Positions 16,273-26,800 are shown, counted from the first letter of the stretch. The stretch is 50,264 nucleotides of DNA from Verrucomicrobiaceae bacterium (GCA_027487435.1 JAIYDP010000382.1:1-50264), one strand, 5' to 3'. A program made the numbers and translations. The notes: a model not told the origin generated them from the letters alone.

Positions 16273-17481
16273 ATGGATCAGAAATTACCAGTTACCGTTT
16301 TATCCGGCTTTTTAGGATCAGGAAAAACGACGTTGTTGAATCACTTGCTACGCAATCGTGAAGGTTTGCGCGTGGCTTTGATCGTAAATGATATGAGCGA
16401 GGTCAACATCGACGCTGAGTTGGTGCGCCAAGGCGATGCATCACTTTCTCATCAGGAAGAAAAAATGGTGGAAATGACCAATGGCTGCATTTGCTGTACC
16501 TTGCGCGAAGATTTATTGATCGAGGTGGGCAAGCTCGCTCGTGAGGGGCGTTTTGATTATTTGTTGATCGAATCGACTGGAGTCAGCGAGCCGATGCCTG
16601 TCGCGGAGACGTTCACTTTCGTGGATGAACAAGGGCATTCGCTGGGGGATATAGCCCGCCTCGACACCATGGTCACCGTGGTGGATGGCTACAACTTTTT
16701 GCGCGATTTCCATACGGTCGTGAGTTTGAAAGAACGCAAGCAGGAAGTCGGTGAAGGCGATGAACGCACCATTGTCGATTTGCTGACAGATCAAGTTGAT
16801 TTTGCGAATGTGATTTTGCTCAATAAGATCGATTTGCTCACCGAGGATGAGGTGGATGAAGTGCATGCGATGTTGCGGGCGATGAATCCGCAGGCGCGCA
16901 TCCTTGATTGTCAGAATTGCGATGTGCCGCTCAGCGAAGTCATGGGCACTGGTCTCTACGATGCGAAAAAAGCTGCCCAGCATAAAGGATGGCTGGATTC
17001 CCTTGTCGAGCACACACCAGAAACCGAGGAATATGGGATCGGCAATTTTATCTATCGCCGTCGCCGTCCATTCCATCCTGCGCGATTTTACAAAGTCATC
17101 GAGCAAGAATGGCCAGGGGTGATTCGCTCCAAGGGGCTATTTTGGCTTGCGACGCGCGATGGCAAAGCGGGCTACTGGTCGCAAGCAGGGGCGGTATGTC
17201 GCAACCAAGCGCTGGGGCATTTTTGGGAAGCTGTGCCACGCGATCATTGGCCCGAGGATGAAGACTCCGTTGCAAAAATCATGAGCGTGTGGGAAGAACC
17301 CTACGGCGACTGCCGCCAAGAGCTTGTTTTGATCGGTAGCGGTATGGATCAAGAAGAATTAGAAGCCATGCTCGATGCCGCATTGCTCACCGATGAAGAA
17401 TTTGCCATCCCCCGCAAAAAATGGGCAAAGTCGTTTCGCGATCCTTTCAAGAAATGGGAGGTTCCGGAAATCGAGGACTAA
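16273..17481 (+). CDS. CobW/COG0523 metal-handling GTPase
   Basis: This 402-residue G3E GTPase is of the type that inserts or delivers metal ions such as Zn2+ or Co2+. Motifs are Walker A SGFLGSGKT (11-19), the metal site GCICC (71-75, Cys72, Cys74 and Cys75), LLIESTGVSEP and the guanine-specificity LNKIDLL. The CobW C-terminal domain follows (about 270-400, with ARFYKVIEQEWPGVIRSKGL and DPFKKWE at the end). The length and C-terminal domain suit the ZigA/YciC group, not CobW proper, and no cobalamin genes are near. A palindromic operator lies in front. The stop codon is followed directly by a fragment of the palindromic element. Confidence 0.9.
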   Translation: MDQKLPVTVLSGFLGSGKTTLLNHLLRNREGLRVALIVNDMSEVNIDAELVRQGDASLSHQEEKMVEMTNGCICCTLREDLLIEVGKLAREGRFDYLLIESTGVSEPMPVAETFTFVDEQGHSLGDIARLDTMVTVVDGYNFLRDFHTVVSLKERKQEVGEGDERTIVDLLTDQVDFANVILLNKIDLLTEDEVDEVHAMLRAMNPQARILDCQNCDVPLSEVMGTGLYDAKKAAQHKGWLDSLVEHTPETEEYGIGNFIYRRRRPFHPARFYKVIEQEWPGVIRSKGLFWLATRDGKAGYWSQAGAVCRNQALGHFWEAVPRDHWPEDEDSVAKIMSVWEEPYGDCRQELVLIGSGMDQEELEAMLDAALLTDEEFAIPRKKWAKSFRDPFKKWEVPEIED

Positions 17482-17556
17482 GCCCGAAATCCGTAGTTTA
17501 ACGCCGCCATCATTTACTGCACTAGGCATTTTAGCTCTGGGGGCAGCATCTTAGCA
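17482..17556. repeat. Palindromic dispersed element, fragment D (left half)
   Basis: About 75 bases match the left half of copy A: gCCCGAAATCCGtAGTttAACGCCG, CCATCATTT, AGGCATT and GGGGCAGCAT. The right half is missing. It begins immediately after the TAA of the COG0523 gene. Confidence 0.75.
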
Positions 17557-17580
17557 AAACCTTATCTTGAAACATAAAAA

Positions 17581-17609
17581 AACAGGGATGCTTTGCGCAT
17601 CCCTGTTTT
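17581..17609. terminator. Bidirectional intrinsic terminator between the COG0523 gene and gnd
   Basis: A perfect 9-bp stem, CAGGGATGC (17583-17591) with GCATCCCTG (17597-17605), has a 5-base loop. A-tracts on the left and T-tracts on the right let it serve both convergent genes. Confidence 0.9.
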
Positions 17610-17633
17610 CTTTGATCTGTCAATTCATCTGGC

Positions 17634-19082
17634 TTAGCCAATCACGTCGGGCCACTGGGTGTGGAAGAATTCTCCGCGTGGTTTGTCGATGCGCTCGTAG
17701 GTGTGGGCTCCGAAGAAGTCGCGCTGCGCTTGTAGCAGGTTGGCGGGTAAAACTGCGCTGCGGTAGCTATCGTAGTAACCAAGGCTGGCACTAAATGCTG
17801 GCACGGGAATGCCATTCAATGTGGCAAGAGAGATGACTTCGCGCCAATTTTGCTGGAAGCTGTTCATCAGGCCGGTGAAATACGGAGCAAGCATCAGATT
17901 GCTAAGAGTCGGATTGGCGCGGTAGCTATCGGTGATGTGATTGAGGAAGCGAGCGCGGATGATGCAACCACCGCGCCAGATGGCGGCGATTTTTCCGAGG
18001 TCGAGATCCCATTTTTGCTCTTTGCCCATCGTCGTGATCAGGTCCAGACCCTGCGCGTAAGAGACGATTTTCGAGGCGAAAAGTGCATCGTGGACTTTTT
18101 TGACCAAAGCTGCCTTGTCTTCGGTGAAAGAAACAGCAGGACCTTGGAGCTGGGAGCTTGCGGCAACGCGCTTGTCTTTCATCGAGGAAAGAATGCGAGC
18201 TTCCACAGCGGCGTTGATGGTGGAGATAACGACGGTGTTTTCCACAGCGTTGATAATCGTCCATTTGCCTGTGCCTTTTTGACCAGCGGTATCGAGGATC
18301 AAATCGACGAGTGCTTTGCCCGTCTCAGGGTCCGTTTGTTTGAAAATTTCTGCGGTGATTTGAATGAGGTAGCTTTCGAGGTCGCCGTTGTTCCACTCCG
18401 TAAAGATTTCGCCAAGTTCGGCGGCGGTGAAGCCGGCGTGCTTGAAGATGTTGTAGGCTTCGCAAATGAGCTGCATGTCGCCGTATTCGATGCCGTTGTG
18501 GATCATTTTTACATAATGTCCCGCACCTCCTGGGCCGATGTGAGTGACACAGGGTTCGCCCTCGGCAACTGCTGCGATGGATTCAAAAATCGGCTTCATG
18601 ACTTCCCAAGTCGAAGCAGGGCCGCCTGGCATGATGGCTGGGCCTTTGCGGGCACCTTCTTCACCGCCAGAAACGCCTGCGCCGATGAAGCGGAGACCTT
18701 TTTCTGCCAGATACGCATCGCGGCGTTCGGTGGCTTTGTAATACGAGTTACCACCATCGATGATGATGTCGCCCTGATCGAGGAGAGGAATGAGTTGTTC
18801 AATGACAGCATCCACCGCATCGCGATCTTGATCGCTGACAGCAGAAGATTTCACCATGATTTGAATTTTTCGAGGTGTGGCAAGCGATTGAACAAACCCT
18901 TCAAGAGTGGCTGAACCGACGAGTCGTTTTCCTGGATGAGCGGCGATAAATTCGTCGGTGGTCGAGGTGGTGCGGTTGTAAACGCTGACTTGAAAGCCAC
19001 GTGATTCTACGTTGAGGACGAGGTTTTGGCCCATGACGGCCAGTCCGATGAGTCCGAAGTCGCTAAGTTGTTTGCTGCTCAT
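17634..19082 (-). CDS. gnd: 6-phosphogluconate dehydrogenase, decarboxylating
   Basis: Gnd oxidises 6-phosphogluconate to ribulose 5-phosphate and CO2 with NADP+, the third step of the oxidative pentose-phosphate pathway. The Rossmann start FGLIGLAVMGQNLVLN, the substrate loop AGVSGGEEGARKGPAIMPGG, HNGIEYGDMQLI and the C-terminal QAQRDFFGAHTYERID are clear. The ATG at 19082 gives 482 residues, the usual length; a GTG at 19142 would add 20 unlikely residues. Glucose-6-phosphate dehydrogenase and its helper OpcA lie 14 kb away, so the pathway is encoded nearby but not in one operon. Confidence 0.96.
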   Translation of the reverse strand: MSSKQLSDFGLIGLAVMGQNLVLNVESRGFQVSVYNRTTSTTDEFIAAHPGKRLVGSATLEGFVQSLATPRKIQIMVKSSAVSDQDRDAVDAVIEQLIPLLDQGDIIIDGGNSYYKATERRDAYLAEKGLRFIGAGVSGGEEGARKGPAIMPGGPASTWEVMKPIFESIAAVAEGEPCVTHIGPGGAGHYVKMIHNGIEYGDMQLICEAYNIFKHAGFTAAELGEIFTEWNNGDLESYLIQITAEIFKQTDPETGKALVDLILDTAGQKGTGKWTIINAVENTVVISTINAAVEARILSSMKDKRVAASSQLQGPAVSFTEDKAALVKKVHDALFASKIVSYAQGLDLITTMGKEQKWDLDLGKIAAIWRGGCIIRARFLNHITDSYRANPTLSNLMLAPYFTGLMNSFQQNWREVISLATLNGIPVPAFSASLGYYDSYRSAVLPANLLQAQRDFFGAHTYERIDKPRGEFFHTQWPDVIG

Positions 19083-19290
19083 AATGTGATATTTGCTGTG
19101 TCGCGATTGGCGGTAAGTCAAAACAGTGGGTTTTGCAACCATGGATTGTGTGAAAAGTTTGCCATTATACAGTTTTTCAGAAAATCAGATCAAAAGGCTA
19201 CACGTGGAAAAAATGTCAAAACGTAGATTTTTTTCTTTACATCATTTTTCGTTTCTTCACTTTCATCCTCGTCCTGCATTTCCTTACTAT

Positions 19291-20199
19291 ATGAAAATTT
19301 CTCCGCTAAGCATCTTCAGAATGATCTTTACTGCATCGATTCTCACCATAGGTGGCGCATCGGCGCAATCAGTCGTCTTTTCTTTTGGTGGGGACACATG
19401 GAATTATGCTTCTGGGCCATCGACACTTGGTTTTGTTTCTCAAACTCCAGCCAATTCCACGAGTGTATCAAGTGGATCCGTCACTAAATCAGGATTGACT
19501 GTCAAATTTGGTGCTTCCTTTGTGGGGGGAGCCACTTCTGGAGCAAACTTTGGTGGATCTAGCGTAGGATCAAGCTTGAGCTATGCTGTTTCTCCGCAGA
19601 ATCCAGCAGGTTTCCTGCTGTCTTCCGGATCCAATGATTCTAGTGGGCTTGCCGATGGAACTGCCGTGTCTATCAATGGTGGGAATGTTGATAGATACCA
19701 ACGCTGGCACTTTGAGTTTTCATCGCCTATTTTAATCGATAATTTTATCATTCAAGACATCGATAACCTGAATACATCGTTTCGTGATATCTTAGGCGCT
19801 GAAGCTTACGCATCCGCGGGATACACAACGGCTTTCACTGGCAATGCTCTGAATGTAAGCGCTCTTCCTGTCGCTGGATCTGGCATTGATGCAACTTTTG
19901 GACTCAATGGAACGACTAGCCTTGCAAATTATTCCGTGAATGTTGGTTCGCAAAATCTATCGGTTCTAAGCCCGAACGTTAGCACAGGGAACCCCAACAG
20001 TACACCAGCAATTCGAGCAAATGTGACATTCGGAGCAACTCCGATCAAAGCTTTTAGTCTTTATTCCATGTCAAACATGGGAAGTACACACCGTATGTCA
20101 CTTGATAATGGTGTCTTTTCTGTAACTGTGGTTCCCGAGCCATCGGCGGCACTTCTTGCTTTGGTTTCTGCGTTTGGCATTCTGCGCCGCCGTCGCTAA
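19291..20199 (+). CDS. PEP-CTERM secreted protein
   Basis: This 302-residue exported protein has a signal peptide (about 1-25, ending GGASAQS), a low-complexity Ser/Gly/Asn-rich beta body, and a PEP-CTERM sorting tag: VPEPSAALL, a short hydrophobic stretch and RRRR at the very end. Such proteins are cut by an exosortase, which must be encoded elsewhere, and are usually linked to exopolysaccharide or surface material. The body has no recognised domain. I chose the ATG at 19291 because the signal peptide starts there. The longer upstream frame is not exported-like. A good terminator follows. Confidence 0.9.
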   Translation: MKISPLSIFRMIFTASILTIGGASAQSVVFSFGGDTWNYASGPSTLGFVSQTPANSTSVSSGSVTKSGLTVKFGASFVGGATSGANFGGSSVGSSLSYAVSPQNPAGFLLSSGSNDSSGLADGTAVSINGGNVDRYQRWHFEFSSPILIDNFIIQDIDNLNTSFRDILGAEAYASAGYTTAFTGNALNVSALPVAGSGIDATFGLNGTTSLANYSVNVGSQNLSVLSPNVSTGNPNSTPAIRANVTFGATPIKAFSLYSMSNMGSTHRMSLDNGVFSVTVVPEPSAALLALVSAFGILRRRR

Positions 20200-20234
20200 T
20201 TTTTCGCTAGTTGATCTAGCCATTCTTTTCTAAG

Positions 20235-20266
20235 TCCCTATCGCTCGAGCCGATAGGGATTTTTTT
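20235..20266 (+). terminator. Intrinsic terminator of the PEP-CTERM gene
   Basis: Stem TCCCTATCG (20235-20243) with CGATAGGGA (20251-20259), a 7-base loop and a run of seven T. There is no T-tract in the other direction. Confidence 0.9.
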
Positions 20267-20278
20267 GCGTATTCACGT

Positions 20279-20626
20279 TTATTCGCTGTCCACCCGAACG
20301 ATGACCATGCTGCCTTCGGCACAAATTTGTTGGTCTTTGCAAACGCGGAAGGTGTAGCTGATGGAGCGGTTTCCTCTGCGGTTGATTTCTAGGCTGATTT
20401 TCGCATGATCGCCATAGGAAAGGGGGGCGCGGTAATCGCAATCGACATGGGCACGTGGCCAACCATGGTTTTCGCTGATGATATTCTGCCCGCATGAAGT
20501 AAACCAAGCGTGCTCGGCTTCTTCGACGTAACGCAGGATCATGCTGAAATGAACTCGTCCACTCATATCCGTATCGGCAAATGCTACGGCCCGCTCAAAT
20601 GAGAATGTGTCGCCTTCGTTCATCAT
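20279..20626 (-). CDS. Acyl-CoA thioesterase, 4-hydroxybenzoyl-CoA thioesterase type
   Basis: This hotdog-fold protein of 115 residues shows FADTDMSGRVHFSMILRYVEEAEHAW, in which the Asp of the DTD segment is the active-site position of the YbgC/FadM type (usual form DxxGxVxHxxYLxYxE, here with F for Y). It probably hydrolyses an acyl-CoA; the substrate is unknown. It is slightly short of typical members (130). Start choice is between two adjacent ATG codons at 20626 and 20623. The upstream gene ends 2 bases before the first of these, so the pair is coupled. Confidence 0.82.
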   Translation of the reverse strand: MMNEGDTFSFERAVAFADTDMSGRVHFSMILRYVEEAEHAWFTSCGQNIISENHGWPRAHVDCDYRAPLSYGDHAKISLEINRRGNRSISYTFRVCKDQQICAEGSMVIVRVDSE

Positions 20627-20628
20627 GG

Positions 20629-21147
20629 TTATTTCGCTTCGATTATTTTTCTCGTGGAGATTTGGAAGTCCCAAGATCGCCCGCGTTCCAAGGTCATTTT
20701 CTCACGGATGCGTTCTTCGTGATCGTTAGAATATTCAACTTCGACTTCCACGAAAGTATTGATGCAACGCATCATACGAATCATGAAAATGGGCGGACGT
20801 TTGAGACGGAAGAAACAGTAAAGCGGCACGTGCGTATGAGCCGCGTTCCAAAGCAGGTTGCACGGGGGGAAATCGGGGAGGAGGGAGAGAGCCAACAGTA
20901 CATCGCGCATTCTGGATTCGCCATGCCGATTGGCCAAGCGCGATGCGTGATGTCGACAACGCCAGCGTTCGACCCACGATTCTTGTCGATTTTCTGCTTC
21001 GTATGTCATTTCGGCGATCAGAACTTGGCTGTGTTCAGCCATGGCGGCATGAAGTTCTTCGCGAGATAATCTACCTTGCTCGAAGCGTTGCATCAGAATG
21101 GGTGGCGGAACGAGCGATTTCATGATGCCGTATGCAGACCATGGCAT
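20629..21147 (-). CDS. Conserved-looking protein of unknown function
   Basis: This 172-residue protein is not one I recognise. It is basic, soluble and mostly helical in the first half (MQRFEQGRLSREELHAAMAEHSQ), with an Arg/His-rich stretch (VERWRCRHHASRLANRHGESR) and a beta-rich end. It has no signal peptide. It lies in the middle of a leftward operon, 33 bases after the methyltransferase and 2 bases before the thioesterase, which supports it being real. The ATG at 21147 may be replaced by one 8 codons on. Confidence 0.6.
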   Translation of the reverse strand: MPWSAYGIMKSLVPPPILMQRFEQGRLSREELHAAMAEHSQVLIAEMTYEAENRQESWVERWRCRHHASRLANRHGESRMRDVLLALSLLPDFPPCNLLWNAAHTHVPLYCFFRLKRPPIFMIRMMRCINTFVEVEVEYSNDHEERIREKMTLERGRSWDFQISTRKIIEAK

Positions 21148-21180
21148 GAGATAAACTCATCCGCAAGAGTCGAGAAAGCG

Positions 21181-21768
21181 TTATTTTTTGCGAAAGACGA
21201 GAAAACTTTCTTCTTGCTCTCTGCCCGGAAAGCTACGCGCGGCACGTTCTTGGTGGATCAGTGCAAAATATGAGCCATAGAGGGCAAGCAATTCCGCAGG
21301 CGATGTATTCCATGGCGGCCCATGATTTTCGTCATTCAAATGCGTAAAAAATATGCCGCAGAGTATTCCGCCAGAAGGTACGAGGGATGCGATGCGTTCG
21401 ACATAAGCGGTGCGTATTGTGGGAGGGAGTGCACACAGGCATGTGTGCTCCCACACATTGCGCACGTTGGCAAAACGTGAGTCTTCCTTGCGATCAAACA
21501 AATCTCCTTGGCACCACTGCAAACGCTCATCGCCATGGAGTTGGCGGGCATCGGTTATGGCTAAGGGAGCAAGATCGATGCCGATAATCGTAGGATTTTT
21601 TGTCGCATCGCGAAGCGCGCGAGCGTCCCATCCGCGTCCGCAACCGGGAACGAGGATGTCTCCTTCCACAAAAAATTGCAGCGCCTCAAGCACCAGGGGA
21701 TGGCTCTGTCCTTTATCCCATGGAGTATCGCGCTCCATGTATCGCCGTTGCCAATCCAAGGGATCCAT
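21181..21768 (-). CDS. TPMT-family S-adenosylmethionine methyltransferase
   Basis: This 195-residue class I methyltransferase has the thiopurine-methyltransferase start WQRRYMERDTPWDKGQSHP, the cofactor loop LVPGCGRGWDARAL and the acidic IIGIDLAPLAI. The VWEHTCLCALPP segment is also typical. Bacterial members act on small thiol or selenium/tellurium compounds, but the substrate here is unknown. Its start is 3 bases from the coiled-coil gene's stop. Confidence 0.85.
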   Translation of the reverse strand: MDPLDWQRRYMERDTPWDKGQSHPLVLEALQFFVEGDILVPGCGRGWDARALRDATKNPTIIGIDLAPLAITDARQLHGDERLQWCQGDLFDRKEDSRFANVRNVWEHTCLCALPPTIRTAYVERIASLVPSGGILCGIFFTHLNDENHGPPWNTSPAELLALYGSYFALIHQERAARSFPGREQEESFLVFRKK

Positions 21769-21771
21769 GGT

Positions 21772-22674
21772 TCAGAAGGTGGTCGTTGGTTCTACCGTCG
21801 CTGATTTTTCCGCTGCTGGTTCCTCGGAAGCTATAGGCTGTTCTTCAAGAACCGGCTGTTCTTCAAGAACCGGTTCAATTTCAGGAACTTCTACGGGTAT
21901 AGATTGTAGTTCCGCGTCGCGCTTGGCATTAAGACGAGCGACTTCTTCTCGCGCGCGATCTGCGGCAGATGGGGTGGGGGCAGCGGTTTCGAGAGTGCCG
22001 AAGGGTAGTGTGGAAATCAATTGTGAAGGGCGGGGTGTCGATCCCGATTCGACGCGTTTTTTCAACGACTCGAGTTCTTGTTGAAGAGCAGACTCACGTT
22101 TGCGAGTTTCGCCAACTAGTCTCATGGCATTGGCGACGGTATCTTTTGCTCGATCCAGCTCTGCTTGGAGATCGGGTGTAGTATAGGCCGGTGCGGTGCC
22201 AGCGAGGCTAAGAGCTTCACGTGCTTGGGATAGTTCATTTTCCAACTGAATCACGCGGCTGTTTTGCGCTTTGGCATCGGCGTTGAGGCGAGAGTTGAGA
22301 GACGCAGCAGTATCCTGAGCTTTGCGAACGTCGGCTTCTAAGGCCGCTAAGCGTTTCTTTTCGGTGTTCCATTTCTCTTGAAGAGCATCCAGTTCGCCCT
22401 GAAGCGTAGTGTGTTCGGTTTTTGTGATCGAATCGGCTTTCAAGCTTTCGAGTTGCTGGCGAAGAGATTTTGCAGCGGTTTCAGAGGATTGCAGCTTTTC
22501 TTGAAGTTTCTTGATGCGTGCCGATTCGTCGTTTGTTGGTGCAGGTGCCGACGTTGCAGCAGACTTCGTAGATTTTGGCCGAGAGAAGAAATATCCCAAA
22601 AGGAAGGCGACAGTTGAGCAAATTGCCACGTAGGGCAGTAATTTTAGGATGAAAAATAGAGTTCCTTGTTCCAT
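21772..22674 (-). CDS. Membrane-anchored coiled-coil protein
   Basis: This 300-residue protein has one N-terminal membrane helix (about 7-30, ending FFSRPK), a Pro/Ala/Ser linker, a long coiled coil of about residues 50-205 rich in Lys, Glu, Gln and Leu, and an acidic Pro/Glu tail with the repeated VLEEQPVLEEQP. It has no enzyme motif. The layout resembles envelope-spanning scaffold or tether proteins. It follows the BON protein by 35 bases, and the pair may act together at the cell envelope. Confidence 0.7.
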   Translation of the reverse strand: MEQGTLFFILKLLPYVAICSTVAFLLGYFFSRPKSTKSAATSAPAPTNDESARIKKLQEKLQSSETAAKSLRQQLESLKADSITKTEHTTLQGELDALQEKWNTEKKRLAALEADVRKAQDTAASLNSRLNADAKAQNSRVIQLENELSQAREALSLAGTAPAYTTPDLQAELDRAKDTVANAMRLVGETRKRESALQQELESLKKRVESGSTPRPSQLISTLPFGTLETAAPTPSAADRAREEVARLNAKRDAELQSIPVEVPEIEPVLEEQPVLEEQPIASEEPAAEKSATVEPTTTF

Positions 22675-22709
22675 GGTCGTTAGTGTGTTCGATGCGTTGT
22701 GAGAGGTGA

Positions 22710-23465
22710 TTACTTCGGTTGTTCCGTGGTGGGAGTGGTGGGAGTGGTGCGGAGCGAATTGAGGGCGAATGCGACGAGGTCGAGGTTTACTCCTGCGTCT
22801 GCAAGGTAGTTGGCGATATCGCTATTGGAGGAATCATAGGGAAAAACTTTCCATTGGCCATTGCCTGTGCTTGCTGCGGCGAATCGTGCGGCATTTCCGC
22901 TCTGATTTTCTGCTAGTTTTTTGAAGTCGGGCAAAGAAGCTAAGGTGTTTTGCCAGTCCTTGCAGGGCAGTGCTTTGAGCTCAATGACGCATTGATTGTT
23001 GTGAATGGCCGAGGGAAATTTTGCCGTCACAGCGTCGATCAATTCAAGTTTTTGCGTCGGATCCCGCAAGATGCCATCAACGCGAATATTCCCTTCATAC
23101 GAAGAAACGATCAGCCACGGACGGGGGAGCGTGGAGTTATCAACGATGATGTTGTTGTGAACACAGGTTATGGGGTTGTGGTTTTCGTTTTGATCGCGCA
23201 GCACGATTTTTTTTGCAACAATCGATTCCACTAAGTCCTTGGCCGCTTGATCGGTGACTTGACCGCTGAGGATGGCTTCTTGACCAGCAAAGCGAACGGA
23301 TACCTTATCAAAAGCATGGTTCCATTCTGGTTTTTCCAATTGATCGATCACCGCTTTTTGAAGTGATTCTTCTAACGGGCGAGTAAAGATCAAACTCCCA
23401 GCCATCCAAGCGAGGAGAATGAAAGATACTAAAAGAAAATAACGTGCTTTCACGGGCGAAACCAT
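22710..23465 (-). CDS. Membrane-anchored BON-like domain protein
   Basis: This 251-residue protein has a single N-terminal membrane helix (about 8-27) and a periplasmic part. Residues 33-90 (LEESLQKAVIDQL, VRFAGQEAILSGQVTDQAAKDLVES) fit a BON domain, a lipid- or surface-binding fold. A second, weaker repeat lies at about 120-170 (IRVDGILRDPTQKLELIDAV). The arrangement is like the mycobacterial ArfA periplasmic part but lacks its OmpA domain. The first gene of a leftward operon, it is divergent from the Verru_Chthon gene. Confidence 0.65.
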   Translation of the reverse strand: MVSPVKARYFLLVSFILLAWMAGSLIFTRPLEESLQKAVIDQLEKPEWNHAFDKVSVRFAGQEAILSGQVTDQAAKDLVESIVAKKIVLRDQNENHNPITCVHNNIIVDNSTLPRPWLIVSSYEGNIRVDGILRDPTQKLELIDAVTAKFPSAIHNNQCVIELKALPCKDWQNTLASLPDFKKLAENQSGNAARFAAASTGNGQWKVFPYDSSNSDIANYLADAGVNLDLVAFALNSLRTTPTTPTTEQPK

Positions 23466-23708
23466 GGTGTTGACGTGCCTCTCTCGTCAATTCTTTTCGA
23501 AGCGTTTGACATCTGTTTTGTTTCCTCTCCATCGATTCGCTGGCTTGATGAGAGAATCGATGAGGTGTAGTCAGCAAATGGCTGTGAAACGATTCCACAT
23601 TTGTACATTAGAGACAGATCCGGTTTATATGATTTTCAACAGGAGCAGGCGGTCGTCGTATGAGAATTCTGGGCTTCAAAAAAAATAATTCTGAAGCTCC
23701 AAAAAAAA

Positions 23709-23737
23709 TTGACAGTTCTTCGGTTTGTAATTACAAT
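23709..23737 (+). promoter_or_regulatory. Consensus-like sigma-70 promoter of the Verru_Chthon gene
   Basis: A perfect TTGACA (23709-23714), a 17-base spacer and TACAAT (23732-23737). It follows an A-rich tract that could act as an UP element. Transcription would start near 23744, giving a leader of about 70 bases. Confidence 0.7.
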
Positions 23738-23813
23738 GAGCCTACAATTTTTGAAGGCCTAAAGAATTTATATCGAAAATCAAGAAATTCTCAATTCCAA
23801 ACAGTTCATCGTC

Positions 23814-26800
23814 ATGAAAAAAAACATTCACTCGCCAAAGACCAAAGGTTTTGCCCTAGTCGTAACGATTTCTTTCATGATCTTACTGACGCTTATTGCC
23901 GTCGGACTATTAAGTTTGTCCAGTATATCATTACGCGTTTCAAGCCAAGGTCAGGCGGTTGCAGAAGCTCGTTCCAATGCTCGAATCGCGCTCATGATCG
24001 CCATCGGTCAACTCCAAAAACACGCTGGATCTGACCAACGCATTACCGCCACCGCAGACCTTGCTGGCTCCGCCAATGGTCTCCCTTTGCCAGCAGGATC
24101 AACACCATCCAACCTCATTTCCCACGCAGGTATTCCCAACGGACTCAGCAGAATGGTTCCTGGTACTCGTCACTGGACAGGGGTATGGAGAAACTCCACC
24201 AATAACCCCAACGAAATTTACCGAAGGACTCCCTCAGCGACCCACATAGCTTGGCTCGTAAGCGGAAATGAAGCTGCCACAGCAACTCCAACCTATACTC
24301 CAGCTTTCGCGGGCGTGACGGTCAGTGCTTCAGGTGAGGTCTCCGATCCCAAAACATCTGTGGTTCTGGTTGGTCCTGGCTCCGTAGGAAATACCAATAC
24401 CGACAATTTTGTCGCAGCACCGAGTGTTATGATCAATACCGCAAGGGGGACTGCTCTCGCAGGGCGTTACGCTTGGTGGATCGGAGATGAAGGAGTCAAG
24501 GCTCGCTTCAATGTCCCTGATTCCCGAACGAACAATACCATTCAACCCGTTGCTCACCGCGGTTCTTGGGAGGTCAATGGTGGTATGGCAAACTATCCCA
24601 CGCCAGGATCTGCTCGACACCCCTCTCTCAACCGCATTCCTTCTTTAAGCTCAGGCGTGCTCCTTGATCCAGGACTTAGGCGCTCCGTCGGTGCGCCTAC
24701 TGCGATGTTTCACACCGCCACTACCGAGTCCATGGGGGTTCTCTCTGATACGCTGCAAGGGGGGCTGCGTATTGATCTGACCTCGTGCATGGAAAATGGA
24801 CTTCCTGCGGAGGGTGCCTCTACCTTTCCTAACCGGCCCGCAACGGGTCGCCGGATTCTCCATAGCAGTATCGACAGAACCTTCATTTCGCTGCGCGGAC
24901 CCAACTGGGATACCCTTCGCGAATTCCAAACTGCGGCAAACCTCGTCCATCAACAGGGCAAGCTTATCGTCACTGGTGGCAATATTACGATAGCACCCAT
25001 TGTGATAGATATACGGATTGCTCTTGGTGCCCGCCTTGTAAAAGTTAAAGATACCCGATGCAAACTCAATCCTTGCGCCAAAGCGATCATAGCTCTTGCC
25101 AATCCTTATCCCTACCCACTGGAATGGCAAGAAGATCTCGAATTTGAAATGATTGATGATACGCCCTATACAAACGGAAACGATACCTCGGTTTATGCTC
25201 CGGGTCTTGTGAGAAATGCACGTTTTCTCGGACGGAAAGGCCGAAACGAACCCGCTGCGCTGAACAATGCCGTTTTTGTCATTCCTAGAGGTATCATTCC
25301 TCCTGGTGAAGCTCGTGTCTATACTCAAAGCGGCACAATAAGACGTCCCGTCAATGACATGAACGTCGTCAGAGTTCCGATGGCTCCTAGCAGCGCTGGA
25401 TCGTCAATGAGCAACTTTGAAATCTGTGTTGAGTTAGATACAGATCCCGCAGATGCCGGTCTTTTAGACTTTGCCAGTGCACGGCAACTCGATGTGCGTG
25501 AAAGCTGGACGACGAGTCAGCCAACTCTCGAACTTCGCTTAGCTGGAAGAGGTGGTTCGGGTGGGAATATCCTGCGTCGCATTGAGCGCTTCGAGTGGGA
25601 TAATGCCTTCCACGCGGCGACCAAACTGCGCATCAACCACGAAGGTATAGCGAGCTCAATTAACTCTGTGGTCAAAATGCCTTTCCCCTTAAAAATTTAT
25701 AATAGCCAAATGAGCATGCCAGGAATGGACTATGACCGCCAAGGCCTCCCTGAGCCTGGTATGATGGGTACACGCTGTTCAACCCTGCGTACATTCACCG
25801 ATTTTAATGTTCGCGCCGTAACTTTCCCGAAACTCATCACCTCTTATAATCCACCTCCCTATTTCTTCGATCAGTCCGACAACGCGATCACCGATATACC
25901 TCCCACTCCGATCGGTTCCTCGATTCCATCGCAAACAGGTCTGGCGTTCACCCAGAATCTGGCATTTAACCCTCTTCCTTGGGGGCATTCTCTGAAAACA
26001 AGCCAAACAACCAGCACCCAATTGTTTTCCTTTCCTCGCCAGTTCGTTTCACTTGCTCAGCTCCAACATGTCGATCTTACGGCTGATGATACCGCTGTGA
26101 GCATATCCCAGCAACCGGGGAATGCGGTCGGAAATTCTTATGCAAGTCCCTTTGTGAAGCGCGGTCTCGCAGTTCAGCAGCGTGCGAACCACATCATCTC
26201 TGGTTTACAAAGCATGAATCCCGGAAGTTCCGCTACCGAAGTTCCCTCGAATTACTACGACATGTCCTATCTTCTCAACGCTGCTTTGTGGGACACCTAC
26301 TTCTTTTCAACCTATTCCACTTCATCAAGTTCCTTTGCCAATCTTGCGAATCCTGCGATGACGGTGGCTGTGCCGCCGAGTGACACAAATCGGCTTCGCG
26401 ACCCCATCCTCGCGTCATCGCATTTTCTCGTGAGTGGTTCTTTCAATATTCATTCGACACACAAAGACGCTTGGAAAGCCATTTTCGCATCGACCCGCTT
26501 CGCGCAACACCCTGCTGGGGGAGATGCCTCGGGAGCCATGTTCCCGCGCAGTATGGAGCAGCGAACCCCTGCCGCTGCAAACGTCACGGGAAATGGGCCA
26601 GACTCCTTCTCTGGATTCCGCCGTCTTACCCCATTACAAATCGATGCACTGGCCGAGCAGATGGTTCGCCAAGTTCGCCAACGCGGTCCTTTCGTATCGC
26701 TCTCCCATTTTGTGAATCGCTCGCTCATAGATCTTAATCCAACTCAGCCCAGCAGAAACGCGTTAAGTAGGTCTGGTCCTCTCCAAGCCGCCATTGATAA

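Noticed and set aside
17850..18914. Rightward 354-codon frame
   Set aside because: Antisense to gnd; acidic, repetitive and without any recognisable motif.
24651..25328. Leftward 225-codon frame
   Set aside because: Antisense to the Verru_Chthon gene; no domain.
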